A stretch of DNA of 64,000 nt from Rhabditoides inermis (Eukaryota; Nematoda; Chromadorea; Rhabditida; Rhabditidae), in NCBI GenBank assembly GCA_963966185.1, contig CAWZYM010000105.1, positions 276,001 to 340,000 on the forward strand. The letters are read 5' to 3'. Positions 24,601 through 38,300 of the stretch are shown one piece after another. Below the pieces are notes generated by a model. The model was not told the DNA's origin and ran no database searches. It worked only from the letters and a program-made list of their open reading frames with translations. Position 1 is the first letter of the stretch. Each line of letters starts with the position of its first letter. Both the position numbers and the translations under genes were made by a program.

Positions 24601-27600
24601 GTTGAAATGCGCGGTACAGAACTTTTCACCTTGGATGGTCGAGAAAACACTACTCGCCCTTCAACCCAAGGTGAACCGCACACCAGAAGGCGTCCCATCC
24701 TTTTTCATCAAGCATGTTGCCACCACCATTGCATTCCCACTATCGCTTATTTTCTCTCAATCTATGCTGACAGGTGAAATACCCAGTCAGTGGAGAACTG
24801 CTTGTGTTGTGCCCATCTTCAAGAAAGGGAAAAAGTGTGAACCAAGCAATTATCGTCCAATCAGTCTCACTTCTTCTCTTGGAAAATGCATGGAACGAAT
24901 GGTAAAACGCAAGATTTCTTCCTTTCTTAGCCGTAACAGACTGCTATCTGACGCTCAGTGGGGCTTTCGTGAAAAACGAAGCACCACTGCGCAACTACTG
25001 CTGTTCATGTCCCAGCTAACAACGGCTGAAAGCCAAGGCAAGTGTGTGGATGTAGCCTATATTGATTTTGCAAAAGCTTTCGATTCCGTGTCCATTCCCA
25101 AGCTGCTAACCAAGGTTGGCAGCTACGGAATCAGTGGCTTTCTGCATCGCTGGCTATCTGCATGGCTATCTGATCGTGTGCAGTGTGTCGAGGTCGAGGG
25201 CCAGGAGAGCGCATTCGAACTCGTGCTCTCAGGAGTGCCGCAAGGCTCTGTACTAGGCCCTCTTCTCTTTCTTATGTTCATAAATGACTTGCCAGATTGC
25301 ATGCCTCCTAATTGCCAATTGTTTATGTTCGCCGATGATGTGAAGATATTGTCCATATTTGATTGCAATACGACAAATGCCCCTCTTCTTTCTGCCCTCA
25401 AGGAGGTTGAGTCGTGGACTCACAAATGGCAGTTGTCTGTTAGTGCTTCCAAGTGTGCTATTCTTCACATTGGCAAACGTAACCCGCGATTTTCCTACAT
25501 TCTGCATGGTACCCCTGTCCCCTCTCCTTCTTGCTATCCCGATCTGGGAGTGACTGTGTGTGAAGACCTGATGTTCAGGGTGCATATCAATTCAATTGCC
25601 AAAAAGGCCAACCAAAAAATCAACTTTCTATTTTTCACATTGCGCACCCGGAACGAGAAGGTTCTCACACAAGCCTACACTATATATGTCCGCTCTATTC
25701 TTGAATATGCCACTGAGATTTACTCGCCATACTACCAAGTGGACAAGGATACGCTTGAATCTGTCCAATCATTGTTTCTAACTCGTCTAGCATATCGATG
25801 CGGCTTCTCCCACTTGTCTAGTGACCACGTGCGGGCTCGTCTAGGTTTAGAGTCTCTTTCCCACCGCAGAGATAGAAGAGACGTGATGTTCGTGTACAAG
25901 GTGTTGCGAGGTGACATTGATCTTTGTGTCGATGCCCTATTCCAAGTGCGATCCAGCCGAACGCGAGGCGCCTCCGACAAACTCTATCCACTTTCTAGAG
26001 CAACAAATAACACAACTAAAGCATTCTTCACTCATCGTTGCTTCGAAATTGTAAATAAAATTCCGCTCAGTATGTATTCCCTACCATACTCAGATTTCCT
26101 TTCCCTAATTGATGAACTAACTGAATAACTGTAACTCCCCTAATATTTTCCCGACGTTTCTGTGATCATGTAAGTGTATATGTGTACCTTTGATCCGTAT
26201 AATATTGTTTACATGCAATAAATAAATAATATATATAATATAACTAAGAGGAGTTTCGACAGGGTTCTGAGGCTACTCGATCCTTGCCCAGACGATGCGC
26301 AGACAGACCAAGGGATTTCCTGCCCCCAGACACTGTTGATTAGAGCAGCGTATGCGGGGGTAGGAAACCTTTCATACCACTTACCAGGATGGGGTTCGCG
26401 GCCGGTGGGATAGACCCTCCCACTGATTCACTCCCCTCTCCACTCTACAAATGATGGCAAGAGCACGTTTATGACTATATTCTAGTTGGATCTACAATGT
26501 TCAGTTGATTTATTTGAGACTTACCTCTCTCTCCCCTCTCACACTCTGTCTCCCCCGCTGCCGCGCCTCTCACCCTGCATCTGCCTCTTCCTCTCCTGCC
26601 TCTCTCTCCCCTCTCACACTCTGTCTCCCCCGCTGCCGCGCCTTTCACCCTGCATCTGCCTCTTCCTCTCCTGCCTCTCTCTCCCCTCTCACACTCTGTC
26701 TCCCCCGCTGCCGCGCCTTTCACCCTGCATCTGCCTCTTCCTCTCCTGCCTCTCTCTCCCTCTCACTCTGTCTCCCCCGCTGCCGCGCCTCTCACCCTGC
26801 ATCTGCCTCTTCCTCTCTTGCCTCTCTCTCCCCTCTCATACTCTGTCTCCCCCGCTGCCGCGCCTCTCACCCTGCATCTGCCTCTTCCTCTCCTGCCTCT
26901 CTCTCCCCTCTCACACTCTGTCTCCCCCGCTGCCGCGCCTCTCACCCTGCATCTGCCTCTTCCTCTCCTGCCTCTCTCTCCCCTCTCACACTCTGTCTCC
27001 CCCGCTGCCGCGCCTCTCACCCTGCATCTGCCTCTTCCTCTCCTGTCTCTCTCTCTCCCACTCACTCTATCTCCCCCGCTGCCGCGCCTCTCACCCTGCA
27101 TCTGCCTCTTCCTCTCCTGCCTCTTTCTCTCCATCTCACTCTGTCTCCCCCGCTGCCGCGCCTTTCACCCTGCATCTGCCTCTTCCTCTCCTGCCTCTCT
27201 CTCCCTCTCACTCTGTCTCCCCCGCTGCCGCGCCTCTCACCCTGCATCTGCCTCTTCCTCTCTTACCTCTCTCTCCCCTCTCACACTCTGTCTCCCCCGC
27301 TGCCGCGCCTCTCACCCTGCATCTGCTTCTTCCTCTCCTGCCTCTCTCTCCCTTCTCACACTCTGTCTCCCCCGCTGCAGCGCCTTTCACCCTGCATCTG
27401 CCTCTTCCTCTCCTGCCTCTCTCTCCCTCTCACTCTGTCTCCCCCGCTGCCGCGCCTCTCACCCTGCATCTGCCTCTTCCTCTCTTACCTCTCTCTCCCC
27501 TCTCACACTCTGTCTCCCCCGCTGCCGCGCCTTTCACCCTGCATCTGCCTCTTCCTCTCCTGCCTCTCTCTCCCTCTCACTCTGTCTCCCCCGCTGCCGC

Positions 27601-30600
27601 GCCTCTCACCCTGCATCTGCCTCTTCCTCTCTTACCTCTCTCTCCCCTCTCACACTCTGTCTCCCCCGCTGCCGCGCCTCTCACCCTGCATCTGCCTCTT
27701 CCTCTCCTGCCTCTCTCTCCCCTCTCACACTCTGTCTCCCCCGCTGCCGCGCCTTTCACCCTGCATCTGCCTCTTCCTCTCCTGTCCCTCTCTCCCTCTC
27801 ACTCTGTCTCCCCCGCTGCCGCGCCTCTCACCCTGCATCTGCCTCTTCCTCTCTTACCTCTCTCTCCCCTCTCACACTCTGTCTCCCCCGCTGCCGCGCC
27901 TTTCACCCTGCATCTGCCTCTTCCTCTCCTGCCTCTCTCTCCCTCTCACTCTGTCTCCCCCGCTGCCGCGCCTCTCACCCTGCATCTGCCTCTTCCTCTC
28001 TTACCTCTCTCTCCCCTCTCACACTCTGTCTCCCCCGCTGCCGCGCCTCTCACCCTGCATCTGCCTCTTCCTCTCCTGCCTCTCTCTCCCCTCTCACACT
28101 CTGTCTCCCCCGCTGCCGCGCCTTTCACCCTGCATCTGCCTCTTCCTCTCCTGCCTCTCTCTCCCCTCTCACACTCTGTCTCCCCCGCTGCCGCGCCTTT
28201 CACCCTGCATCTGCCTCTTCCTCTCCTGCCTCTCTCTCCCTCTCACTCTGTCTCCCCCGCTGCCGCGCCTCTCACCCTGCATCTGCCTCTTCCTCTCTTG
28301 CCTCTCTCTCCCCTCTCATACTCTGTCTCCCCCGCTGCCGCGCCTCTCACCCTGCATCTGCCTCTTCCTCTCCTGCCTCTCTCTCCCCTCTCACACTCTG
28401 TCTCCCCCGCTGCCGCGCCTCTCACCCTGCATCTGCCTCTTCCTCTCCTGTCTCTCTCTCTTCCTCTCACTCTGTCTCCCCCGCTGCCGCGCCTCTCACC
28501 CTGCATCTGCCTCTTCCTCTCCTGTCTCTCTCTCTCCCTCTCACTCTGTCTCCCCCGCTGCCGCGCCTCTCACCCTGCATCTGCCTCTTCCTCTCTTACC
28601 TCTCTCTCCCCCCTCACACTCTGTCTCCCCCGCTGCCGCGCCTCTCACCCTGCATCTGCCTCTTCCTCTCCTGCCTCTCTCTCCCCTCTCACACTCTGTC
28701 TCCCCCGCTGCCGCGCCTTTCACCCTGCATCTGCCTCTTCCTCTCCTGCCTCTCTCTCCCCTCTCACACTCTGTCTCCCCCGCTGCCGCGCCTTTCACCC
28801 TGCATCTGCCTCTTCCTCTCCTGCCTCTCTCTCCCTCTCACTCTGTCTCCCCCGCTGCCGCGCCTCTCACCCTGCATCTGCCTCTTCCTCTCTTGCCTCT
28901 CTCTCCCCTCTCATACTCTGTCTCCCCCGCTGCCGCGCCTCTCACCCTGCATCTGCCTCTTCCTCTCCTGCCTCTCTCTCCCCTCTCACACTCTGTCTCC
29001 CCCGCTGCCGCGCCTCTCACCCTGCATCTGCCTCTTCCTCTCCTGCCTCTCTCTCCCCTCTCACACTCTGTCTCCCCCGCTGCCGCGCCTCTCACCCTGC
29101 ATCTGCCTCTTCCTCTCCTGTCTCTCTCTCCCACTCACTCTATCTCCCCCGCTGCCGCGCCTCTCACCCTGCATCTGCCTCTTCCTCTCCTGCCTCTTTC
29201 TCTCCATCTCACTCTGTCTCCCCCGCTGCCGCGCCTTTCACCCTGCATCTGCCTCTTCCTCTCCTGCCTCTCTCTCCCTCTCACTCTGTCTCCCCCGCTG
29301 CCGCGCCTCTCACCCTGCATCTGCCTCTTCCTCTCTTACCTCTCTCTCCCCTCTCACACTCTGTCTCCCCCGCTGCCGCGCCTCTCACCCTGCATCTGCC
29401 TCTTCCTCTCCTGCCTCTCTCTCCCCTCTCACACTCTGTCTCCCCCGCTGCCGCGCCTTTCACCCTGCATCTGCCTCTTCCTCTCCTGCCTCTCTCTCCC
29501 TCTCACTCTGTCTCCCCCGCTGCCGCGCCTCTCACCCTGCATCTGCCTCTTCCTCTCTTACCTCTCTCTCCCCTCTCACACTCTGTCTCCCCCGCTGCCG
29601 CGCCTTTCACCCTGCATCTGCCTCTTCCTCTCCTGCCTCTCTCTCCCTCTCACTCTGTCTCCCCCGCTGCCGCGCCTCTCACCCTGCATCTGCCTCTTCC
29701 TCTCTTACCTCTCTCTCCCCTCTCACACTCTGTCTCCCCCGCTGCCGCGCCTCTCACCCTGCATCTGCCTCTTCCTCTCCTGCCTCTCTCTCCCCTCTCA
29801 CACTCTGTCTCCCCCGCTGCCGCGCCTTTCACCCTGCATCTGCCTCTTCCTCTCCTGCCTCTCTCTCCCCTCTCACACTCTGTCTCCCCCGCTGCCGCGC
29901 CTTTCACCCTGCATCTGCCTCTTCCTCTCCTGCCTCTCTCTCCCTCTCACTCTGTCTCCCCCGCTGCCGCGCCTCTCACCCTGCATCTGCCTCTTCATCT
30001 CTTGCCTCTCTCTCCCCTCTCATACTCTGTCTCCCCCGCTGCCGCGCCTCTCACCCTGCATCTGCCTCTTCCTCTCCTGCCTCTCTCTCCCCTCTCACAC
30101 TCTGTCTCCCCCGCTGCCGCGCCTCTCACCCTGCATCTGCCTCTTCCTCTCCTGTCTCTCTCTCTCCCTCTCACTATGTCTCCCCCGCTGCCGCGCCTCT
30201 CACCCTGCATCTGCCTCTTCCTCTCCTGTCTCTCTCTCTCCCTCTCACTCTGTCTCCCCCGCTGCCGCGCCTCTCACCCTGCATCTGCCTCTTCCTCTCC
30301 TGTCTCTCTCTCTCCCTCTCACTCTGTCTCCCCCGCTGCCGCGCCTCTCACCCTGCATCTGCCTCTTCCTCTCCTGTCTCTCTCCCTCCCTCTCACTCTG
30401 TCTCCCCCGCTGCCGCGCCTCTCACCCTGCATCTGCCTCTTCCTCTCCTGTCTCTCTCCCTCCCTCTCACTCTGTCTCCCCCGCTGCCGCGCTTCTCACC
30501 CTGCATCTGCCTCTTCCTCTCCTGTCTCTCTCTCTCCCTCTCACTCTGTCTCCCCCGCTGCCGCGCCTCTCACCCTGCATCTGCCTCTTCCTCTCCTGTC

Positions 30601-33600
30601 TCTCTCTCTCCCTCTCACTCTGTCTCCCCCGCTGCCGCGCCTCTCACCCTGCATCTGCCTCTTCCTCTCCTGTCTCTCTCTCTCCCTCTCACTCTGTCTC
30701 CCCCGCTGCCGCGCCTCTCACCCTGCATCTGCCTCTTCCTCTCCTGTCTCTCTCCCTCCCTCTCACTCTGTCTCCCCCGCTGCCGCGCCTCTCACCCTGC
30801 ATCTGCCTCTTCCTCTCCTGTCTCTTTCTCTCTCCCTCTCACTCTGTCTCCCCCGCTGCCGCGCCTCTCACCCTGCATCTGCCTTTTCCTCTCCTGCCTC
30901 TCCCTCCCTCTCACTCTGTCTCCCCCGCTGCCGCTTCTCACCCTGCATCTGCCTCTTCCTCTCCTGTCTCTCTCCCTCCCTCTCACTCTGTCTCCCCCGC
31001 TGCCGCGTCTCTCACCCTGCATCTGCCTCTTCCTCTCCTGTCTCTCTCCCTCTCTCTCACTCTGTCTCCCCCGCTGCCGCGCCTCTCACCCTGCATCTGC
31101 CTCTTCCTCTCCTGCCTCTCCCTCCCTCTCACTCTGTCTCCCCCGCTGCCGCGCCTCTCACCCTGCATCTGCTTCTCCCTCTCCTGCTTCTCTCTCTCTC
31201 TCTCTCTCTCTCTCCTGCCTCTCTCTCCCTCTCACTCTGTCTTCCCCGCTGCCGCGCCTCTCACCCTGCATCTGCCTCTTCCTCTCCTGCCTATCTCTCC
31301 CTCTCACTCTGTCTCCCCCGCTGCCGCGCTTCTCACCCTGCATCTGCCTCTCTCTCTCCTGCTTCTCTCTCTCTCTCTCTCCTGCCTCTCTCTCTCTCTC
31401 CCTCCCCCCTCTCTCACACTCTGTCTCCCCCGCTGCAGCGCCTCTCACCCTGCATCTGCCTCTTCCTCTCCTGCCTCTTTCTCTCCATCTCACTCTGTCT
31501 CCCCCGCTGCCGCGCCTTTCACCCTGCATCTGCCTCTTCCTCTCCTGCCTCTCTCTCCCTCTCACTCTGTCTCCCCCGCTGCCGCGCCTCTCACCCTGCA
31601 TCTGCCTCTTCCTCTCTTGCCTCTCTCTCCCCTCTCACACTCTGTCTCCCCCGCTGCCGCGCCTCTCACCCTGCATCTGCCTCTTCCTCTCCTGCCTCTC
31701 TCTCCCTCTCACTCTGTCTCCCCCGCTGCCGCGCCTCTCACCCTGCATCTGCCTCTTCCTCTCCTGTCTCTCTCTCTCCCTCTCACTCTGTCTCCCCCGC
31801 TGCCGCGCCTCTCACCCTGCATCTGCCTCTTCCTCTCCTGCCTCTCTCTCCCCTCTCACACTCTGTCTCCCCCGCTGCCGCGCCTTTCACCCTGCATCTG
31901 CCTCTTCCTCTCCTGCCTCTCTCTCCCTCTCACTCTGTCTCCCCCGCCGCCGCGCCTCTCACCCTGCATCTGCCTCTTCCTCTCTTGCCTCTCTCTCCCC
32001 TCTCATACTCTGTCTCCCCCGCTGCCGCGCCTCTCACCCTGCATCTGCCTCTTCCTCTCCTGCCTCTCTCTCCCCTCTCACACTCTGTCTCCCCCGCTGC
32101 CGCGCCTCTCACCCTGCATCTGCCTCTTCCTCTCCTGTCTCTCTCTCTCCCACTCACTCTATCTCCCCCGCTGCCGCGCCTCTCACCCTGCATCTGCCTC
32201 TTCCTCTCCTGTCTCTCTCTCTCCCTCTCACTCTGTCTCCCCCGCTGCCGCGCCTCTCACCCTGCATCTGCTTCTCCCTCTCCTGCATCTCTCTCCCCTC
32301 TCACACTCTGTCTCCCCCGCTGCCGCGCCTCTCACCCTGCATCTGCCTCTTCCTCTCCTGCCTCTCTCTCCCCTCTCACACTCTGTCTCCCCCGCTGCCG
32401 CGCCTATCACCCTGCATCTGCCTCTTCCTCTCTTGCCTCTCTCTCCCCTCTCACACTCTGTCTCCCCCGCTGCCGCGCCTTTCACCCTGCATCTGCCTCT
32501 TCCTCTCCTGCCTCTCTCTCCCTCTCACTCTGTCTCCCCGCTGCCGCGCCTCTCACCCTGCATCTGCCTCTTCCTCTCTTGCCTCTCTCTCCCCTCTCAC
32601 ACTCTGTCTCCCCCGCTGCCGCGCCTCTCACCCTGCATCTGCCTCTTCCTCTCCTGCCTCTCTCTCCCCTCTCACACTCTGTCTCCCCCGCTGCCGCGCC
32701 TCTTACCCTGCATCTGCCTCTTCCTCTCCTGCCTCTCTCTCCCCTCTCACACTCTGTCTCCCCCGCTGCCGCGCCTCTCACCCTGCATCTGCCTCTTCCT
32801 CTCCTGCCTCTCTCTCCCCTCTCACACTCTGTCTCCCCCGCTGCCGCGCCTCTCACCCTGCATCTGCCTCTTCCTCTCTTGCCTCTCTCTCCCCTCTCAC
32901 ACTCTGTCTCCCCCGCTGCCGCGCCTCTCACCCTGCATCTGCCTCTTCCTCTCTTGCCTCTCTCTCCCCTCTCACACTCTGTCTCCCCCGCTGCCGCGCC
33001 TCTCACCCTGCATCTGCCTCTTCCTCTCTTGCCTCTCTCTCCCCTCTCACACTCTGTCTCCCCCGCTGCCGCGCCTCTCACCCTGCATCTGCCTCTTCCT
33101 CTCCTGCCTTTCTCTCCCCCCTCACACTCTGTCTCTTCCCGCTGCCGCGCCTCTCACCCTGCATCTGCCTCTCCCTCTCCTGCCTCTCTCTCCCCTCTCA
33201 CACTCTGTCTCCTCCCGCTGCCTCGCCTCTCACCCTGCATCTGCCTCTTCCTCTCCTGCCTCTCTCTCCCCTATCACACTCTGTCTCCCCCGCTGCCGCG
33301 CCTCTCACCCTGCATCTGCCTCTTCCTCTCTTGCCTCTCTCTCCCCTCTCACACTCTGTCTCCCCCGCTGCCGCGCCTCTCACCCTGCATCTGCCTCTTC
33401 CTCTCTTGCCTCTCTCTCCCCTCTCACACTCTGTCTCCCCCGCTGCCGCGCCTCTCACCCTGCATCTGCCTCTTCCTCTCTTGCCTCTCTCTCCCCTCTC
33501 ACACTCTGTCTCTCCCGCTGCCGCGCCTCTCACCCTGCATCTGCCTCTTCCTCTCCTGCCTTTCTCTCCCCCCTCACACTCTGTCTCTTCCCGCTGCCGC

Positions 33601-35222
33601 GCCTCTCACCCTGCATCTGCCTCTCCCTCTCCTGCCTCTCTCTCCCCTCTCACACTCTGTCTCCTCCCGCTGCCTCGCCTCTCACCCTGCATCTGCCTCT
33701 TCCTCTCCTGTCTCTCTCTCCCTCCCCCCTCTCTCTCACTCTGTCTCCCCCGCTGCCGCGCTTCTCACCCTGCATCTGCCTCTTCCTCTCCTGTCTCTCT
33801 CTCTCCCTCTCACTCTGTCTCCCCCGCTGCCGCGCCTCTCACCCTGCATCTGCCTCTTCCTCTCCTGTCTCTCTCCCTCCCTCTCACTCTGTCTCCCCCG
33901 CTGCCGCGCCTCTCACCCTGCATCTGCCTCTTCCTCTCCTGTCTCTCTCTCCCTCTCACTCTGTCTCCCCCGCTGCCGCGCTTCTCACCCTGCATCTGCC
34001 TCTTCCTCTCCTGTCTCTCTCTCTCCCTCTCACTCTGTCTCCCCCGCTGCCGCGCCTCTCACCCTGCATCTGCCTCTTCCTCTCCTGTCTCTCTCTCTCT
34101 CCCTCTCACTCTGTCTCCCCCGCTGCCGCGCCTCTCACCCTGCATCTGCCTCTCCCTCTCCTACCTCTCTCTCACCCTCTTATTCTACAGTATTCTCCCA
34201 TCCTCTTTCTACCGTACCTGTTCAGGCATCTACTTCCGGCGGCCAGCCGCGTAAGGAGCAGCGCTGTGTGCGAGCCGTGAGGCTGTGGCGAGAGGTGAGC
34301 TACACTCACTTTTCCATAGCGACATTGCTTTCATGACAGCGTAATGTAGGAATCTGAGAGTCCGCCCTTGGCCGAGTGCCGACCCCGCCTCTGTGCACGC
34401 ACCGCGCGGATGACGCGACCGCTAGTGAGCAAAAACATAGAGCGCGGAACTGTTTCTCTTTCTTTTTCAAGTAGAATGCGTTTGGCCTCGCCCGCTCTCT
34501 TTCCTCTCCCACACTCTGACTGCGAGTCTGCCTGTGCGAAGAGAGAGATGCCAACGGCGCACTTTCTGGTGACGACTTTGCGCAATTGCGCTTCTCTTTA
34601 ATGACTACACTCTAAATGAGATGAGAGTCCACCCACCCACGAACCACACTACGCAAGGCGCGAGCGTCTCTATCGCATTCAGAAAAGATATACACGCAAT
34701 TCATGATAATGTTCTTATCATATCGAGCATCAATCAATACCAATCGAAACTCACAGCGAAATTCGTTCTCGTTGTTGACGGCAATGTAGACACTAGATGG
34801 GTGAAGAGAGCACTGGCGACGCGCCTGAACAGATAGATAGTTTTATTACCAATATCTTTAGAAAACCGACATAGTAAGCAAACTGTGAAACTTTTTAGAT
34901 AGATAGACTAGCGCTCCGGCGCGCTGTCGCGCGTCTCCGCACTAGGTATACAAAAATAGAAAAATAGAAGAATAGTTCGTCGTGCATGTTTATTAGTTGA
35001 TTGCTCTCTAATGACTCTTGCGAAGATACATACACGCAAGGGTTGTAGTTGAAGTGTTCAAGTTCTATGTATTTTGTATATGTAGCTTAATTTTTGTGTT
35101 TTCTAACTATATCTCCTACTTCTTTTTCTAATTTATGTTTCACAGATGTACACCGCCCCATCTCTTTCTCCTCTACACTGCTCTGTCTACTTTCCATCCT
35201 ATCTCCCTCTTCCTCCCCCCGC

Positions 35223-35254
<32 letters not shown>

Positions 35255-35285
35255 TTCCTCGACACAGATCTACTCTCCCATATCC

Positions 35286-35329
<44 letters not shown>

Positions 35330-38300
35330 CTCTCCCACTATCTCGCTATCTTTTTCTCTCTTTCTCTTTCTCTTTCAGTATTATAATCTCTAGAAACAAT
35401 TTTATATTGTTTACTTATTGTCCACTGTCAACTTTCTAGAGACAATACTGATGCTTTTGTTTGTCTACGACATCTTTTTCTTCTACTGTGACAACAACTT
35501 TCTAGAGACATTACTATGTTTTCTACTGTCTACTTTCACCTCTCGTCACCTCTTCCACTCTCACTCTCACATCTGCAGTAATCACTATCACTGCGACTTT
35601 CGAGAGACAGTTATGTCTACTCTCCCTTCTCTCTCCTTTTTCTCTCTCCTATTCTCTCTCTCCTATTCTCTCTCTTGTATACTTTCACGTCCTTGCTGCG
35701 GTGACAATAACTTTCTAGAGACAGTACTATGGTACCTTCTGTCTACTCTTCTATTCTCACATCTGCAGTAGTCACTGCGACTTTCGAGAGACAGTTATGT
35801 AAAAACTTTTTTTAACAGAAAGTACTACTCTCTTCTCTACTGTCTTCTCTCCCTACTGTCTACTCTCTCACGTTCTAAAAATATAATTTGACCGCCTGTG
35901 CTTGCCAAATGACATGTAAGGTGAACTCGATTCTCACCTCACCTCACTTCACTCTCGACACTGTACTGCATCGAAAAGCGGAATTTCAGGTTGAATATGT
36001 AGAAGAGTACAAGTAATAAACTCGAAACTTAGTTTCAACTGATAAAAAGAAGCAGTACATAGTTCTATATTACGTCTACAATGACTTCGAGAAAAGAAGC
36101 CGGCTGGCGCGCCCTAACACGTTGTGCGCACGTGTGAAGGAGTTCGAAACAGTTTGAGGTTGATTTGATCGTTAGAAAGCACTATCTATTGACGTCTTGA
36201 AACATTTTACTTAACATTCAACCTTCAACTTTTCGTTTTGTCAAAGTTATTCGTTGAAGTTATAATTTTTTTCCATTGACTTAATCCATTATTGTTTAAT
36301 TTAGACATGTTCCTATCAAAAAAGACACAACTGAGTGGATATGGGTCAGTGATTGCGAATGCCAACTATTCGATATCGATCGGTTGACCTGGCGGCTGGT
36401 AGCGAGCAATCCGGTGGGCGCGACCCCAGCAAGTAACGCGCGCTCAGAAAATGTCTAATACTGTATGAAGACAAAGTCCGATCGATCTGAAACTTCTTTA
36501 GAAAACCGACATAGTAAGCAAACTGTGAAACTTTTTAGATAGATAGATGGGGCTGAAAACGAACAAATCGAAATCCCAAAACCCCTTCGTCCGTTCTGAA
36601 TACAATCTTCACCTGGATTTCTTTTTGGCAAAAAAAGCGCGCGCGAGAGAGCGAGACCTTGTCCTGACCCCCAACCCGTCTCGTCTTCAGCTACTGGCGG
36701 CGGACGCTGTGGCGGCGGCGGCGGGGGTTGGGATGGAGGAGGCGGTGGCCGGGGCGGCGGCCGCGACTATCTGGCGCGCCCCGACTCCTCTCATCCCGAC
36801 GCATCCCCGCTACGCCGTCGAGTTCCCGCCCCTCTCCTCCATCACCTCCTACACCGCTCCTCCCCACAACCCAGACACCCAACCGAAGCCCGACCGAGGC
36901 ACTGCGCTAGAGGTAACCAAAACTGCCACCATATTTGCATACATTATCTTTACTGTACTTATTATTGCATAAGTGGCAAAAAAGTGAAACATATGCCAAC
37001 GACGATCTTCGAATGAGACTCGAACTGTTGTTTTAGTCGCACGGATCGGCCGAAGGCGGAAGAGGAGCGCGCAACCCGATCGTCAACCGCCGCATGGCAG
37101 AGGAAGACAAGGAGAAGATAGTACGTTTCGGATATCGAATACAAATGTAAACAGTGCTGCAGCTGCACACGTACGAGTGCGAGCGCCTGCTGGAACAGAT
37201 TCGCAAAAAGAAGCCCAATGTGGCAGGATTGTGGACACAAGCCGAGATGGTACAAGAATCATAGAGATGTATTCTATCGTTTTATTTCAGGCGAGTCGCA
37301 CGTGGGAGAGCACGGTGTCGGCGTGTCCAGTGTTCGGGGCGATCGTCCTCCTGCGCAACGAAGACAAATATCCGCGCATCGGGGTCGAGCCAGTCGCGAC
37401 CAACCACTGGCTCTTCATGATGTGGGCGCAATTAGTCAATGCTTTATTCATTTCCATTTTTCAGCGTGAACGTGCGCAGGAAGAGGGTAGTTTTCTACAA
37501 TAGCGATTTCCGGTTCACGTACACGGTGGGTCGCTCACCGTTTACAAGATAGAAGTCGAAGTCGCCGTATGAAGTCGGCAGAGAGATAGAGAGAGGGCAT
37601 TGGAAGAGAGGTCGACATAGGAGAGGGAAGGGAACGACTGCAAAGAGAGTCAGATATAGAGAGAGGGAATAGGAAAAGAGAGGGAGAGAGAGAGAGAGAA
37701 GAAAGTGGGCATTGGAAGATAGGTAGACATGGGATAGGGAAGAGAACGACTGGAAAGAGAGTCCTAGGTAGAGGAAGAGAGAGAGGGGGAAAGAGACAGA
37801 CATACAGACAGACAGACAGACAGCGCATTTTCTATATATTAGTATGGTCTAATTTAAGCACCCGACGATCATCGACGCGCTGGAGCCGTACCTGTCTCAC
37901 ATCGCGGGAGACCTGCTCTTCTTTGAGGAGCGCAACTTCCCGCAGCAGCCGGTACGTTTCATTATTTTTCAAACCACAAAAATGTTTTGATTCCAATTTC
38001 GCTACTTACTGCAAACGACTCCCAGAATGATCTCACAACGGGAATTCATTTCTTCTTAGAAATAGTCTCAGAAAGATCTCAAAACGCGCCCCTCACAAGT
38101 TCACTCTTTGATAGCATAGTCTGTCCTCGGCTTCAGGACGGGTACTCGTGCGGGTTCTTCGCTGCCGCCGCCGCCATGATGTTCGCTTGCGGACAGGACT
38201 CTCACAAGTGAGATTCGCACACCTTGCGATAGAATCAATCAATAGTCGCATTCAGTTGGCGCTTGAGGGACGTGTCGTCGAAGAATCTGCGCGCCAGCGT

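Noticed and set aside
15672..34336. Plus-strand open frames of 2,199-2,977 codons and the many Arg/Glu/Gly-rich minus-strand frames in the satellite
   Set aside because: They are translations of a stop-free repeat unit, open in all three frames at once. There is no codon bias, no domain, and period changes shift the frame freely.
36547..36690. ATG-initiated frame at 36547 as the start of the protease gene
   Set aside because: The TCTTCAG acceptor at 36690 and the matching phase with 34226-34294 make this stretch intronic. Its ATG lies in the Helitron-flanking repeat.
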